A stretch of 64,000 nt of DNA, taken from Anniella stebbinsi. Its lineage: Eukaryota; Chordata; Lepidosauria; Squamata; Anniellidae. The notes beneath the pieces were generated by a model. The model did not search any database. It saw nothing but the letters and a program-made list of their open reading frames with translations, and was not told the DNA's origin. The position numbers were made by a program, and so were the translations under genes. How positions within the stretch are numbered: position 1 is the stretch's first letter; each line of letters starts with the position of its first letter. The stretch spans positions 21,197,001 through 21,261,000 of the forward strand of contig JARDYH010000002.1 of NCBI GenBank assembly GCA_029215795.1. Reading direction: 5' to 3'. Shown in pieces: positions 11,225 to 25,300 of the stretch.

Positions 11225-11315
11225 ATGATTGGAAAGAAGCTGCTTCTTGTGCTGCTGTTTTCACAGCAATTCCTGCACCTTCAGGGGTTCAAGATACTAA
11301 CCCTTTCCTTCTTGG
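11225..11315 (+). CDS. UGT3A2: UGT3A coding exon 1 (signal peptide)
   Basis: The ATG has A at -3 and begins a Lys-Lys-Leu-rich signal peptide (MIGKKLLLVLLF...), followed by FKILTLSFLG, the first strand of the N-terminal Rossmann-like domain. The donor is GTGAGT at 11316. One base (G) of a split Gly codon carries over to exon 2. Confidence 0.92.
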
Positions 11316-14300
11316 GTGAGTTGATAGCACCGCATGGCACGTGCTTGCTCTGATTGGCAGGCTTCTTGCTTGGGTTGTTTTATATGGCTATTCTCTCCAA
11401 TAAGGCAAGGAACTGTGCCTTCTCAAATAGGAGATTAGATCCAGTCGTGCAGTACAGAGAGTACTGATTGACAATCCACAATTAGGCAATACTTTAATTA
11501 GGACTAAGCAAAGGTGGTGCCAGCTTTCAGGTTCTCCAGAAGTCTTCATCAGACAAGGTGGTATGAAAGGCAGGGGATGAGGGAAGAAATTAGGGTGGCC
11601 ATATGAAAAGGAGGATGGGGCTCCTGTATTTTTAACAGCTGTGTAGAAAAGGGAATTTCAGCAAGTGTCATTTGTATGCATGCTGCACCTGGTGAAATTC
11701 CCTCTTCATCACAACTGTTAAAGCTGCAGGAGCCCTGCTGTCTTGATCAGATACAGAAGAGGGTAGGGCTCCTGCAGTTTTAACTGTTGTAATGAAAAGG
11801 GAATTTCACCAGGTGCTGCATGCATACAAATGACACTTGCTGAAATTCCCTTTTCTACACAACTGTTAAAGATACAGGAGCTGTGTCCTTTTCATATGGC
11901 CACCCTAACCGAAGTCCCAAAATTAGGCCAGATCTTTTGGCCATGAGGTCTGCAGTACAGACGGAGTTCCAAAATGGTGATTCAAAATGGTAATTACAGA
12001 CTTAAAGTTCCATCACACCTCCTTTTCCCCCCCTGCTTTGTCTCCGCGATTTCCACCTCTGTTTCATTTCCGTTGCAATCGCAGGTGACTCTCATGTGTG
12101 TACCTTGTCTTCCTGCCTGTGCTAGTTGCGCTTCCTGGTATCAGTATTGTTCCAGTGAATTCTGATTTCAGTTGTTTCCTGTCCTGGTATTGCGGCCGCC
12201 CTGCATCCACCCTTCTCCCTCCCTCTGCATTTAATTGGTAGTTTGGGCTGTGATGGACGCCCCTCATTCTGGCATTTCTCTCTAACATTCCAGCTGGTAT
12301 TGCTTTTCTTGTGCCCTTTGCATGTTGCTGATTTGTACGGTGGAAAAGGACATTGAAAACTGCATAATGGGTTTGGCTTGGTGGCTCCATGGCAAGCTGA
12401 GGAGGGGTGGGGATTGTCACCTGAGAGGGAAAGGGCTCGATCCCTCTCCTCTTCCCCCACCCTCTCTGCCCATTGGAGATGCGTAACGTCGTACTTCAGA
12501 AAATCCCCCTTTCCTAAACTTGTGGAGAAGAGGGAGGACATTTGATTGACTGAACGCCCTTTCTGTGTCTCGACCATCCCTTGTACTCCCAGCTGAGTCG
12601 GCTTTGTACAGTCAGTAGGTGGTGCAATCGCATCCCCACGGGTGGGTGCTCTTCTGTTCTTCCGCGCTTCCTTCGATTCATGTCGCCAGCAATGGGTCAC
12701 CATGGGACGTTATCCCAGCCAGAATCAATGGTGCAGCACTCTTTAGAATTGCTGGAATTGCTCCTTTCCTCTCCCCCCTCCACCCAGGAACCCAGAGGAG
12801 GGGGGGGGGCGGATAGTGAGAGCGTGTGAGTGCCCATTACTCCAACCTGCCCTCGATGGGTGGGAAGTTCTCTTTCGTAAAGAGGCAGAGCTCTCTCCTG
12901 GCATCCCCAGGGGTTGATTCATTTCCTCTTTCCCCCCTCTGGCCTTGTAGAACAAAGGTTCAAGAGTCAGGAAATCCTCAGTCCCTTTGTTCTCACCAGC
13001 AATGGATTGTAAGTGGCCCCTGGAGGTACATTAGACTGACCCCAAGCACATAACAGTATTTTGTTATTGTTAGCTGCCTTGAGTGCCATTTTTGGTGGAA
13101 AGGTGAGATATAAATAAATAAATAAACATTGTAATATTTATTGTTTTAAAATGCTTACATGATTGTGTGTGTGTGTTTTCCCCACCTTCTCAAGAACTGT
13201 AGTTGCTTTGAGATCACACCTGGTCTATTCACATTGAGATGTGAAAGCCATTTTAAAATGCCAACTCCCTCCCTTTCTTATCAGGAGGGAGCCATTTTCT
13301 AATCATGAACGAAATTTCAAGCATTCTCCACAAAAGAGGCCATGAAGTACGGATGTTTCTACAAGAAGTAGCAATGATGCCTTCAGGTAAAGTACCGAAA
13401 GGTCCTTAAATTGATTCCTGCAGGAACAAAATGATCATAAATAAAATACCGTATTTCACCAAATGTAAGGCGCCATCGATTGTAAGGCATACCTAAATTT
13501 CAGGGCCACCTTCAGGGAAAAAGCTTTGCGTCGATTCTAAGATGCACCTTAATTTCAGCACCCCTTCCTTCCTCCCCACTCACCTCCATCGCCTGTTCTC
13601 GCAGCAGCGGCAGCGAGGATGGGCGATGGAGGGGATGGGGGAGGGTTAGACCCCGCAAGTCCCCCCCTCCCCTCTGCCCCTCCCCTTTTACCTTGATCAC
13701 TGCCATCTTGGCCTGATTCCCAATAATGACGCCTTGCCAGGCTGAGGGGAGCGTTGCCGTTATGCATCCTCGCTTCCGCCACCGCTGCTCCGCACTGTTG
13801 GCAACGCTCCCCTCGGCCTGGCAAGGCGTCGTTACTGAGAACCAGGCCGAGGCAATATCTCAGCCTCCTTCCAGTACTGAAGCCTTCCCAGGCCCAGGCA
13901 GCAGTGATCAGGGTGAGTGGGGAGGGGGGCCTTGTGAGGGGGGAGGGGGGCCTTGCGAAGGGGGAGAGAGGTCTTGCGAGGGGGGAGGGGGACTTGTGAG
14001 GAGGGAGGGGGACTTGTGGGGCCCTAACCCTCCCCCTCCCCACTCACCTCCATCGCTGTCGCCCGTCCTCGCTGCTGTCACCGCTGCTCCGCACCGTCGC
14101 CAGCGCTTGCCTCGGCCTGGCAAAATGTTGTTACTGGGTTCTTAGTAACAACTTCTTGCCAGGTGGAGGGCAGCGTTGCCAGCGTTGGGGAGGTAAGGGG
14201 GGAAGGGGGACTTCTGACCGGCCTTGTGGGGTCCCTTGGGAACCACTAGGGTGAGTCGCGGCAGGGGCATGCAGAGCCCTCCTGCCTCCTGCAAAATGCG

Positions 14301-17300
14301 GGAGAAATCCTCCGATTGCAAGGCACCATTGATTCTAAGATGCACCCCATTTTTACAGATGTAAACATGGGAGAAAAAGTGCGTCTTAGAATCGATGAAA
14401 TACGGTAGTATAAATATAGTATGGAGTAGTATGATCCAAGAAAGCCCTGTTGCTTAGCTAATTGAGTGACATGCCTAGGGTGACCATGTTTGGAAAACCA
14501 GAAAAGAGGACACCTAGTGAGGGGGTAGGAAAGGGTGCTTTCCAGGGGCTCTGGAAAGCGCGCTATCCCCTCCTCCACTCGAAAAAGGGCCTTAAGGGTG
14601 CCCATTGGAGAGAAGGGGAGAGCATGTCATTCCTCCCCCACCCCAACTGCTCTAATAGGGGCCTCGAGAAAGCACGTCATTCCCCCGCCACACTAATGGC
14701 GGTCTTAAAGGTGGAAATGTGTCCTTCCAGGACAGTATAGAAAATTACAGAAAATCCACCCTGACGCTCAGAATAAAACAAAAACCAGGACCAATCTGGA
14801 AAAATCCTGACAGTTGGTCACCCTATGACCAACTTGCTCTGTGTGTTGTGTGTGTGTGTGTTGTTTATTTGTACTCTTTTGCAGACTGGTTCAGGATTTG
14901 TTAACAATGTGAAATGGTATATACATATTGTTGATAAATTCATAAATCATATTGAGCATAGGAGGAAATCAATTTTCCCCAGCAACAATATATTGTTGTG
15001 TGAGCTCTCTCTGTTGTAATGCACAGTATGTGGGGTGTGGGTTGGTCTGGAATGAGCAATGAAGGCCCATTAACTTTACAAAAATACCTGATTCTGGTAG
15101 ATATGAAAATTGGGAGAACTGGTTCATTGTTATGGATCAACATAACAGCCTGAATTTTGGGACAATGGAGACTCCGGAAATTACATATTTTCCATGCCAT
15201 GTACGCCATAAAAGCCCCATTTATGCGAGATTAAAGGCGTGAATGGAGAGTAATGATCCAGATTATGAATTTAGATCCTTACTATCTGTTCGTGCCTTTA
15301 ATCTTGCGTAAATAGAGCCCATACAGCTGCCATTTATGTAACATCGAAAACACATAATTTCCAGAACCTCCACTGTGCGCAGCAATGGGGATTCTGGCCG
15401 AAGGTGGACGGAGTTGCAAGTTCATCCAACGCTTGCCAAGCCTCAAAGAAGCTCGCACAACACTGTGAGTGGGGACGGGTGACCACTTGGCAGGCATCTG
15501 ACGACCCGGATGCAGGTGAGTCTGTCCATCCCTAGGCATGATTAGATGTTTTCCCAACAGAAGAGTGTGTGGAGAGAGAGTGTGTATGTCCCAACCCTGG
15601 CCATGGTATGATTTAGTCCATCATCTTCAGGTTGCACTATGGGGGGAAAAACCAATTGTCATTATGATCAGTCAGGAGGTTGTAAATTGATTGTTTTTGT
15701 CAAGTAATGGACTGATGGACTAAATGAGGCAATTTTGATGTAAAGAAACACATAGTGCAAAAGTAGGCTGTAGAAAGAAAAACTAGCTTTTGAAAAAGAA
15801 ACACCTGTGTATGTTTCCAGGAACACAGCAAAAACATCTCGATACCTACCAAATCACAACTTGGTCTGCTAGTAAGGACTTTATCGATGAATTCCAGAAA
15901 TGGTTTGACAGCTTCACAAAGGATTGTCTGGAGGGCAGGTATTTTGAGTAGTTTTTATTATTCATTTTATACAGCAATAAATAATGAGAAGCTTTTATCA
16001 CCTGAAAATCTACAGATTTGATTTGTAAACCAATGAAAAGTCCCCCCTCCCAAGGGTGACTGTATGAAAATGAGGACAGGGCTCCTGTATCTTTAACAGT
16101 TGTATTGAAAAGGGAATTTCAGCAGGTGTCATTTGTATGCATGCAGCCCCTGGTGAAATTCTCTTCATCACAACAGTTAAAGCTGCAGGAGCTATACTAG
16201 AGTGACCAGATACAAATGAGGACAGGGTTTCTATAGCTTTAATTGTTGTGATGAAGAGGGAATTTCACCAGGTGCTGTATGCATACAAATGACACCTGCT
16301 GAAATTTTATTTTCTACACAAAAGAAGAAACAGGAGCCCTGTCCTCCTTTTCATATGGTCACCTGTCCTAACATATGTTGCCAATGCCTCTTAAGTGTGC
16401 ACCTGGCATATCCAGTCACACCTGTTTAAAGGTGTCCCATGCCATTTGAGAGAGTGGGGAGGACAGGGATTAACTTGTCTAATCAGCAATAAGCTCCATT
16501 GACTTCAGCGGCACTTACTTCCATGTAAATATGCTAAACAGTCAGTCATGGGCATCCACTGGAATTTTTCTGGCGGGGGGGCAAAGCTTCACAGCAGTTT
16601 GTGGTTGTAATTCGTGAGCATCACAGGCACTGTTCCAACACAGTTGTGCATGTTCCTTTTCTGTGCTCTTTGTTCCTTAGCATCGCATTCCATGGCATCT
16701 AGAAGCCTACACAGAATAGTAGAAGATCCTGGGAATTGCAGAACAGTGTTATTTTGATAAAGCATCAGGAACTCCAACAAAACTTTATTTGGAGTGAGAG
16801 ATTAAATAAGAGGGGGAAAACAACCAGATGCACAAACTTAGTACAGCTGATTTAAGAATATCATAATGTATATTTTATGGCATCACTAGCCATATATCAT
16901 TGACAATTTCATATGACTCATCCTAGAATGACTTCCTTCATCTTGGCAACATTGGTGACCACTCTCTAGAACAGTTCCCCCCAACGTAGTGCCCTTCAGA
17001 TGTTTTGGACTGCACCCCAGCATTCCAGACCAATGGCCATGCTGGCTGAGGCTGATTGGAGTTGGAGTTTAAAACATCTGACGGGCGCCAGGTTGGGGAA
17101 GGCAGCTTTAGAGAGTAGCGGTGGAATCTGTGGGGAGCGTCTTTAGCAGTGGACAGAGAATGAGTATGCTTGATCACGTTCTACATTTCTAAAGGGGCCC
17201 AGACTACTCACCTTATTGTTATCAGCCACTTTTTACATCAGCTAACAATACAACTTTTGCATGCTTTGAATTCTGAACTACAGCAAAGTTATTTTGGAAT

Positions 17301-19272
17301 TGCCTACTTTTCCTTGAAGTGTACATTTTGTGTATGGTTGCACATTTTTAAAAATCCCGAACAGCATCACAGAACAGGTCTGCCATTTCTGGTAGATCTG
17401 GTGACTGAGCAGCGATAAGGCCTGAGCACCAGGTTTACGAAGAGAGGTAGATCTATCTCTGAGAAATGCGTATGCCAGGTCTATCACTCTGTTGTTTCTC
17501 ACTGGGTAGAACCGGAGCTATTTCACAAAACCGTTTCTCCCCCAATTACTGGGGGGCTGTCTATACACAGCCAAAGCCCCATGGTGGCTGCCAATCTGCA
17601 CTGCATCAATTATATGACACAGCCACAAATTCACAGCCACCGCGGGGCTTTCCTGCAAAGCTGTGCTTTGAAAACGTTGGGGACTTACCCCAACTTTTTC
17701 AGTGGGAGCAGGGTCATTACAGTTCTTCTTCCATCTGACCTCGCTCTGGGGCCGATTCGTGGGGCATTCTTGGTGGAAGGTGACTGGCGATTGGTCAATG
17801 GAAACCAGGAAGAGGGGGGGCTCCGGTACCTGAACGTTCTCCGTGGCATCAGGATTACCTGATGCCAACCTGGGTAAGGGAAACTGCAGAGTTTTGGGGG
17901 AAAGTGGTGCCAACTCAGCGCCATGAAGACAGCTCCAGGGTCAAATTCACAGATTTTTAGTCAAATCACTATTTCTCCTCACCCCTAGGAATAGTGCCAT
18001 GTTTATATTAATCGCTGTCAAGAATTATACAGGAGGTCAGTGATGGAGCAATTCATAACATGCTTTGTTCTTTTCTCCTCTAGGGAGACAATGAATTCTT
18101 TCCTCGATTTGATGGGCCACCTAGCATCTCAATGCCAGGTTGTACTGAGCAAATCAAAGACTCTCAACTCATTGAAGGAAGAGAAATTTGATATTGCGGT
18201 GATAGATGCATTCAGTCCTTGCTCTTTCCTGGTTGCAGAAAAACTAGGTGTACCATTTATTGCATTATACACAGGGCCTTTATTTAACGGGCCAGAGGCT
18301 GGAATACCAAGCCCTCCGTCCTACGTCCCTATGTTCCGTTCCTTTTTAACTGACCGCATGGATTTTAGGGGACGTCTGAAAAATTCCCTAATGTATCTTG
18401 CTGGGGCATTGATAAACCATCAGGTGCAAGGGAAATTTGAAAGTGTTGTTAATGAGCATTTCCCAGCCAGTTCCAGACCTTCTCTCTCCCAGCTGTACTT
18501 GAAAGCAGAGCTGTGGATTTATAACACGGACTTCTCTATTGAATTTGCAAGGCCCCTTCTTCCCAGCACAGTGTATGTTGGTGGTTTATTGGCAAAACCA
18601 GCAAAATCATTGCCACAAGTAAGTATCTGGTGCATTTGTATCCTTTAAAAAGGGTGTGTACAATGAGGAGCCCATGACAGTGAACTGATTTTTAAAAGCA
18701 TTTTATTTTGTTTCTCAGCCCAACAATTTGGGATTTCTCACCCACTGCCATTAAATAAAGAAAATCCAAAACGCTTTCAAACCTGCTCAGAACAATGATA
18801 CAAATACTGTAAAAGCAAGATAAAATTTTAAACATTATTAAGCAGCACAAAAATGAAAAAGAGAACTGATGGTAAATATTATAACCCCTGCCCCATTCTT
18901 GTATACCCCTAAAGCATGCTGGAATAAATTCAAGATTCAGTGTGCTTCCTAAAACTCAGGAATTTATTATTTCCCTAAAATTTTCTAAGCAATGTATTAA
19001 TATTAAACAATAAGACAGCCCCTGATCACAGGTTTACAATCCAATGGTATAAAAGGAAAAACAAACGTGGGGGGAAGACGAAAGCAAACTTTACAGCACC
19101 TGCATTTTCACATGCCAATGGCCAGTGGTGTAATGGAGGGGCATGTTGAGGAGCACAGGTGCATGACTTTTTCCAGATCAGGAGAGATAACATTGTATGC
19201 CAGAGTGCCAGGGTAATTGATGGACCCTTCTTGCTGTGGCAAATGAATGAGGTGATAACAAGGCTTTCAAGT

Positions 19273-19303
<31 letters not shown>

Positions 19304-22300
19304 ATAGATTAGCATAGACAAAAGACAGAGAATGAGGAAAATTATAAAGTAGAGGCTGGATAACTTTCTTTGATGGAGTTCTTACTTCACACAAGCTGCT
19401 TAAATGGTAACTTCTTTGCAAGATCATTCACATTTGTAATTAAAAGCTAGAGGTTGCATATCAGCTAGCTGAATGTCTTTTGCTAAAGCTTGATGTATTT
19501 ATATCAACCTATGCAGTTAGAGGAAAGCACCACTGAGCTCAATGAACCATACTCTAGGTTAGCCATGCATTGCATTGTAGTGATGTTTGCCTAAGAAATT
19601 GGATAATGTGCCATGCACTGCTGCATTTCGGTGGTGTATGTAAACAGGCACACACACTCACACACACACACACACACTATGCTTTTGAGTTTCAGAATTT
19701 ACCACTGCCAAGTAGGGATCATCAAGAATTTCATAGGTTTGATTTTGATAAGAACTTACCAAAATTTGCGAAGTTCTTCATAAACAAATGAAAGAACTTG
19801 GGATTTAAAGAATATGAATATGAGAGAATGAAAAATGGATAGATTCTGCAATCCAGGCCCAGGGCTTTGAGAGTTTAGCTCTTGAAAGTCTGGGATTGAA
19901 TCCCTGAATATTCAGCCCTGGTGTTGGTCATTGGTTAGGGTTGCAACCTCATTTAATAGGCTTCACACAGAGCCCGTTCACACGATCCCCACAGCTCACT
20001 ATGGCTTATTTAAGCCACAATGGGTTGTGGTGCAAGTGAAATGACATTTTGAATATTCAGTCCCTGGCAGGTGGTTGTCATGGTTTGGTGTGTAGCCCAA
20101 ACCCGTGTGGCGGGTGCTGTTTGAATGTTAAACAACCCTCAGATAACCCTCCAACAGACCATGAATTATTTGAGGATTGTTCGGGTCCAAATTGTTTGGA
20201 CCCAAACAGTAAATTGAAATAACACAATTAGTTCCTCCCTCCCTCTCTCTTAAGGAGCTTGAAGACTTTATTGAAAAAACAGGAGAAGCTGGATTCGTCA
20301 TTGTGACAATGGGAAGCATGGTATCATCACTCCCTCTACCAGACCTGCTCAAGGAAATGAACGAAGGCTTCCGGCAGCTTCCCCAGGGCGTTATCTGGAG
20401 GTATCGAGCCTCTCGCTGGCCAAAGGAGATAAGCTTGGCCCCTAATGTGAAAATTGTGGATTGGGCTCCTCAGAATGACTTGCTAGGTAAAGAGATCACC
20501 TCTTAAGCAAACATTTACAAGCGTATTGTTGAAATAGCCCAGATTTCCCCTATGGGAAATCGAACCAGTAGTAAGGGTCTAGAAAAGTAGTAAGGGTCTA
20601 GAAAAGTTGCCATGCCAGTTCCAGGAGGCAGACTCAGTGGTCTCCAAGAGAGCTTAATACATATGTGAAGCAACTTTTCTCACAGGTGGACCCATAAATA
20701 CTGCTGGAGAGTTCCATAACAGCCATGGCAAAGTTGATAGGTGTATCTTCTGTTACAGAAAATAAGGGTAAAATGGGCCAGGAGATGGTTGGAGATCACT
20801 CACCCATTCCACTTTCAGTTCTAGACCGAGGGAGGGAGTGTGCTAGAGGGATGGGGGCTGAGAGAGAAAGGAAACAGAGCAAACAGACTGCACTTCCTGT
20901 GATCTGGTTTGTGCAATCACTGTTATTAGCCACCAAGTTGCCAATCTATGCCCCAGCTACGCTGGCTTGTTATTACATCCAAACCTAGTGAGTTTAACAT
21001 ACCACCCAGAAGCCATGGACTGCATTAGGGTTACAGGTGGCTTATTAAACCCCTAACAACCCCCCTCAACAGGTTCACACGTAACAAGAAGCCATGCTGC
21101 ACCCCTGCCACACCCCAAATATTCAAATGATGGTGGCTCCATGACTATAAGCCCATAGGGATCTTCACATCACATGCAAACTGGACCTGAGGAATGCTGA
21201 GGAAGAGAGAGACTGGTTTTCAGGATAACATCAGCTAAAAGCCTCAGGGGATGAAGCTTGACATTCCATGTTGGTCCAGGATTTGAGTTTCAGTCATACA
21301 AGAGTCAGACCCTGTAAATATGCTTAATCTCTACCTAAAAAGCAGAAAGTACGTGTGTGCGATGTATGTCTTGAAATGTTTACCCACTTCCAAATGAATT
21401 AGAAATGTGAAATTTGGCATGCTGATAGGTCTGTCTATACAATGTACCAGAAAAAAAATCTTAAAACACAACATTTTGGGTTTCAATTTTTTTAAAAGAA
21501 ATTAATAAAAAACCTAGGCTTATGCCTATAACTCCCAGCATGCCTTGGGTGTAACTCCCAGCATGCCTTGGGTGTAACTCCCAGCATACCTTGGGGGGGA
21601 GGCCAGACTTACCAGCCTTTGGTGGCCATTGTGAGTGTGCGGGCATGTGGCTGCTGCATGCCTTTCACAACCCAGACTCCTAAGGTCAGTCTTGAGTAGT
21701 CAACCCAATTCCACATAAAAGGAAACAACCCATATAAACGGGCTGGATCCATTTGAAGTGCCTCCTCTCACCCGGCATGCATGCTTTTAAAATCATAACT
21801 AGATTCAACAGTGTGACTTTGAAAGGCCAAACTCTGAACATGCTCAAAGGCACCCTGTCCTGGTATTGCTGTTTTCTCAGAATCTGGGGGAAGTGCATGT
21901 GTGGCCTTTGCCCTCAAGAGGGAGGGAGGAAGGGGAGGCACTCTGTGCATGCTCAGAAACAAGCCCAATGAAGGGGGGTAGTGTCTGGCCCAGCCCAGCC
22001 CAGCCCTGGTCCTTAAGTACAGGTTCCTGATGGAGCACCTGATGGATGAGAAATGCAGGCCAAGGCAGTCCCAGCAGGCATTGGCCAGAGATGGGCATGG
22101 CCACTGACAGCAGCTGACCTTCCCTTCTCGGTGATGCTACTCCTCGACGCTCTATCAATGAGCAGCATCAGCAATGGGAGGAGGGAAGCGCCTCTTAGAG
22201 GATGCAGGCAGATGCAGGCCGCCAAAGGCATGCTGGGAGGTGTGTAGGGCTGGTGTGTAGAGTGGCTGATTTTAAATAAAGCGTGGGTTAGCAAACCAGG

Positions 22301-25300
22301 TCACTATGTTGCAATCCTAACTCAGCTCCCACTTTTCTGTCCTCTCGTCTTTGGTCTCCTTCTACCTGACTTTCTCCAACTGCCACTAATACCGCCCACC
22401 TTTCCACTCTAGCCTCAGCTATCAGTCATTCCTCCATTCACTCTTCTGTTTCAATGGTATAGTCAAGCTTTTCCTTAAAATCATAAAACTTTATTCAGTA
22501 ATTCCTCTTGCATCTGTCTTGGAATGTTGTGGTCGAGTTATGACTGGGGGGGGGGGGGAGAGAAATGCAGCATAAAAAATCTAATCAAGTTAAAAGGCCT
22601 TGAGGGGGGGGAAATCACTTGGCACATAAAAGCCATCAATGTAGTCACTAGGCCAGCTTGCCTGGGAAAAAGAAATCCATAAACAGGGTGCCACAACTAA
22701 GAAGTCCCGCTCTCCAGTTGTCTCCCACCACACCTCAGATGGTGTTCAAAGATTAACACGTTATTCAGGGATCTAGGCTTACGCCTACAACTCCCAGCAA
22801 GCCTTGGGCGGGAGGAAAGACTTACCAGACTTCGGCAGCCATCATCTGGAAGTGGCTCACCATCCTGGGCCTGAAGGGAGAGTGCCTGGGGGCAGCTGTC
22901 ACACCCGTTAGGCACCATTGGGAGCGGGAGGGAAGGAGGGCAGTCACCGATGGCAATGACCGAGCAAATTATCAGAAGGACCCCCTCTACAAGAATTTGG
23001 TTTGACGCCTGGTTCTCCGATTATGGCTGCCTCTACAAGAGGCATTTAAAGCTCTTTCAAGGCCTCTACAAGAACGGAGCGCAAATCGGACGTAGAGGCG
23101 TGTTTTCTCTCCGATTATGCGCATTATCGAATGCGCGTTAAATAGCAAGTTTTATTTTGCTCCAGCCGTTAAAGCGCATTTTGACTATGTGAACAAGCGA
23201 TTCTCTGCATGTCAACAGTTTAAATCGCGTTTCGGTCATCCAGTAATGCGCTTTGCCGCCTCTCGTACAGAGGTATTAGGCGTAAATGCGCTTCTGCGAA
23301 TATGCGCATAATCGCCTAACCAGGAGTAAAGGCGAATTCTTGTAGATGAGGCCTATGCGCATCTTCTCGGAAGCGCTTTATAGTAAATGACTGTACGTGG
23401 GAGGTAATTGAGCGCTCAACTGGTGGCTCTTTAGAAGTAGTTAATGCGGAGAATCGCCTGTTTACATAGACAAAATGCGCTTTAACGGGCCGCAGCAAAA
23501 TAAAACTCGCTATTTAACGCACATTCGATAATGCTCATAATGCTTACGCCTCAACTCCCGATTTGCGCTCCACTCATGTAGAGGTAAAATTTTTAATGAG
23601 ACTTGAAAGAGCTTTAAACCTCTCGTGTAGAGGCAGCCTATGTCAGTTGGCTGGCTCCCTCACACGACCTACCTGTGTCTCAGCCAGACTTCCCTTTCTC
23701 TTGAGCCTTGAGGGCAGGACTCCCATTGGGCAAGCTGGGCACCATGGCATAAAGCATGCTGGGAGTTGTAGTTTTTGCTTTCTGAAGGGGGAAAGGAAAA
23801 TCATAGTGGCAGCTTCTTCCTCAGGCCCAAATAGGCCTGACAAAGCAGGGCAAGTGTCCAGGCTGGCCCCAGCGCTTCAACACAGTCTCCTGCTTGAAGC
23901 ACTTGGTTGGTGAGAAGTGCAGGCCAAGGCAGGTGCAGGCCTTTGACCTGGCCGTCCTCGGAGGCTTCCCGGTGCCTGCCAAGAGCCCCAAGCAGAAGAT
24001 GGTCGAAAGCAGGCCATGGAGAGGTGCAGCTTCAAAGCAGCCCTGCGTCAGGAGTGTGTGAGAGAGAGAGAATAGAAACAAATTTAATTTGTTTTAAAGT
24101 TACTTCAGGCCTAGCACTACTCTAGCTTGTGGGGTTGTCGTGAGGGGGAGAGAGAGAGGGGGAGAGAAAAAGAAACAAATTTAATTCATTTAAAAGTTAA
24201 CTCACAGGCCTAGCACCGGCTTACTACTTTAAGATGATTATCTTGCACACATATACCAAGCAATGCTGGGTATATCAGCTAGTTCGATTTGAGCTCCAAA
24301 GAATTCAGTTGATTCCATCTAAAGTTGTTGAAGAGTGAGGCGCTGGGCATCTTAACAAAAATTAAACGTTAAAATTAATAGAAAGTTCTCATCATTTTAA
24401 CTATCTACCATTTCACCAGCCCAGTTCACAATTACTTTTGCAGGCTGATATATCAAATTAGCTTTCTTTGAAGATATTGAACTGATCTTAAGAGCAATTC
24501 AACATGTGACCAAACTGCAAGAATCAGCTCCTTTTGATTGTATGTATATGTGTGTGTTTTTTTTCATTTGGCCAGGACACCCAAAAGCTCGCCTCCTTGT
24601 CACCCATGGAGGGCTCAACAGTTTAATGGAAGCTATTTACCATGGAGTGCCAGTAGTAGGGATTCCCCTTTTTGGGGATCAACAGGACAACATGGTCCGA
24701 ATGGAAGCCAAATATATGGGTGTCTCTCTTCACATAGCCCAGCTCAAGGCTGAGAACTTTACTCATGCAATGAAGCAAGTTATAGAAGACCAAAGGTACT
24801 TATCTTTATTAAGAAAAACAGACCCTATTGTATGTAGGCTTGGCCATGTAGGGTGCAGCTACAGCATCTGTCCAGCCTCTATTTAAATCCCGAGATGCAG
24901 CAACTATTTAGAAAGCCTGGGAAGTTAGAGGAAGGTGTTTGCCTGGTGCTGAAAAGACAATGGGGGTGCCCAATAAGCTTGTGGGAACAGCTGTGGTACA
25001 TGGGAACACGCAAAAGCAGCCTATGCATCAAGGGACAAAGGGAGACCTGAGAATAAAGGTAACCTCAAGGGCAGCCTTTTGGCATGCGCTGGGAGTGCAC
25101 ATATCTATATAGCAGGGGCATTACGCCTCTTCTAGCCCAAGCACCAAACTGGGTTTCGAAAAAGCTCCTGGGGGACACATTGCAAGGGTGGGCAGGGCAG
25201 AAGGAGCAACTAAACAAGCGATGGTTTTGGGGGGGGAGGCATATGGTCATCTGGGAATTGGCCCCAGGCCCAGAGGTTCTGTACCCTCAATATGTAATAA

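Noticed and set aside
12122..12703. 193-codon open frame on the minus strand
   Set aside because: It lies in UGT3A intron 1, has low-complexity basic composition, no family motif, and overlaps open frames on the other strand, as expected of GC-rich non-coding DNA.
13555..14145. Several overlapping Pro/Gly-rich frames over 100 codons
   Set aside because: They are products of the G-rich minisatellite and mirrored GC blocks; all frames and both strands stay open there.
783..16364. Regularly repeated ~320-bp units as a possible tandem or CRISPR-like array
   Set aside because: Spacing is irregular, units are palindromic, and three have target duplications, so they are transposon insertions in a eukaryotic genome.
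24538..24753. Alternative frame across UGT3A exon 6
   Set aside because: A shadow frame of the true exon; it lacks the THGG and GDQ motifs.
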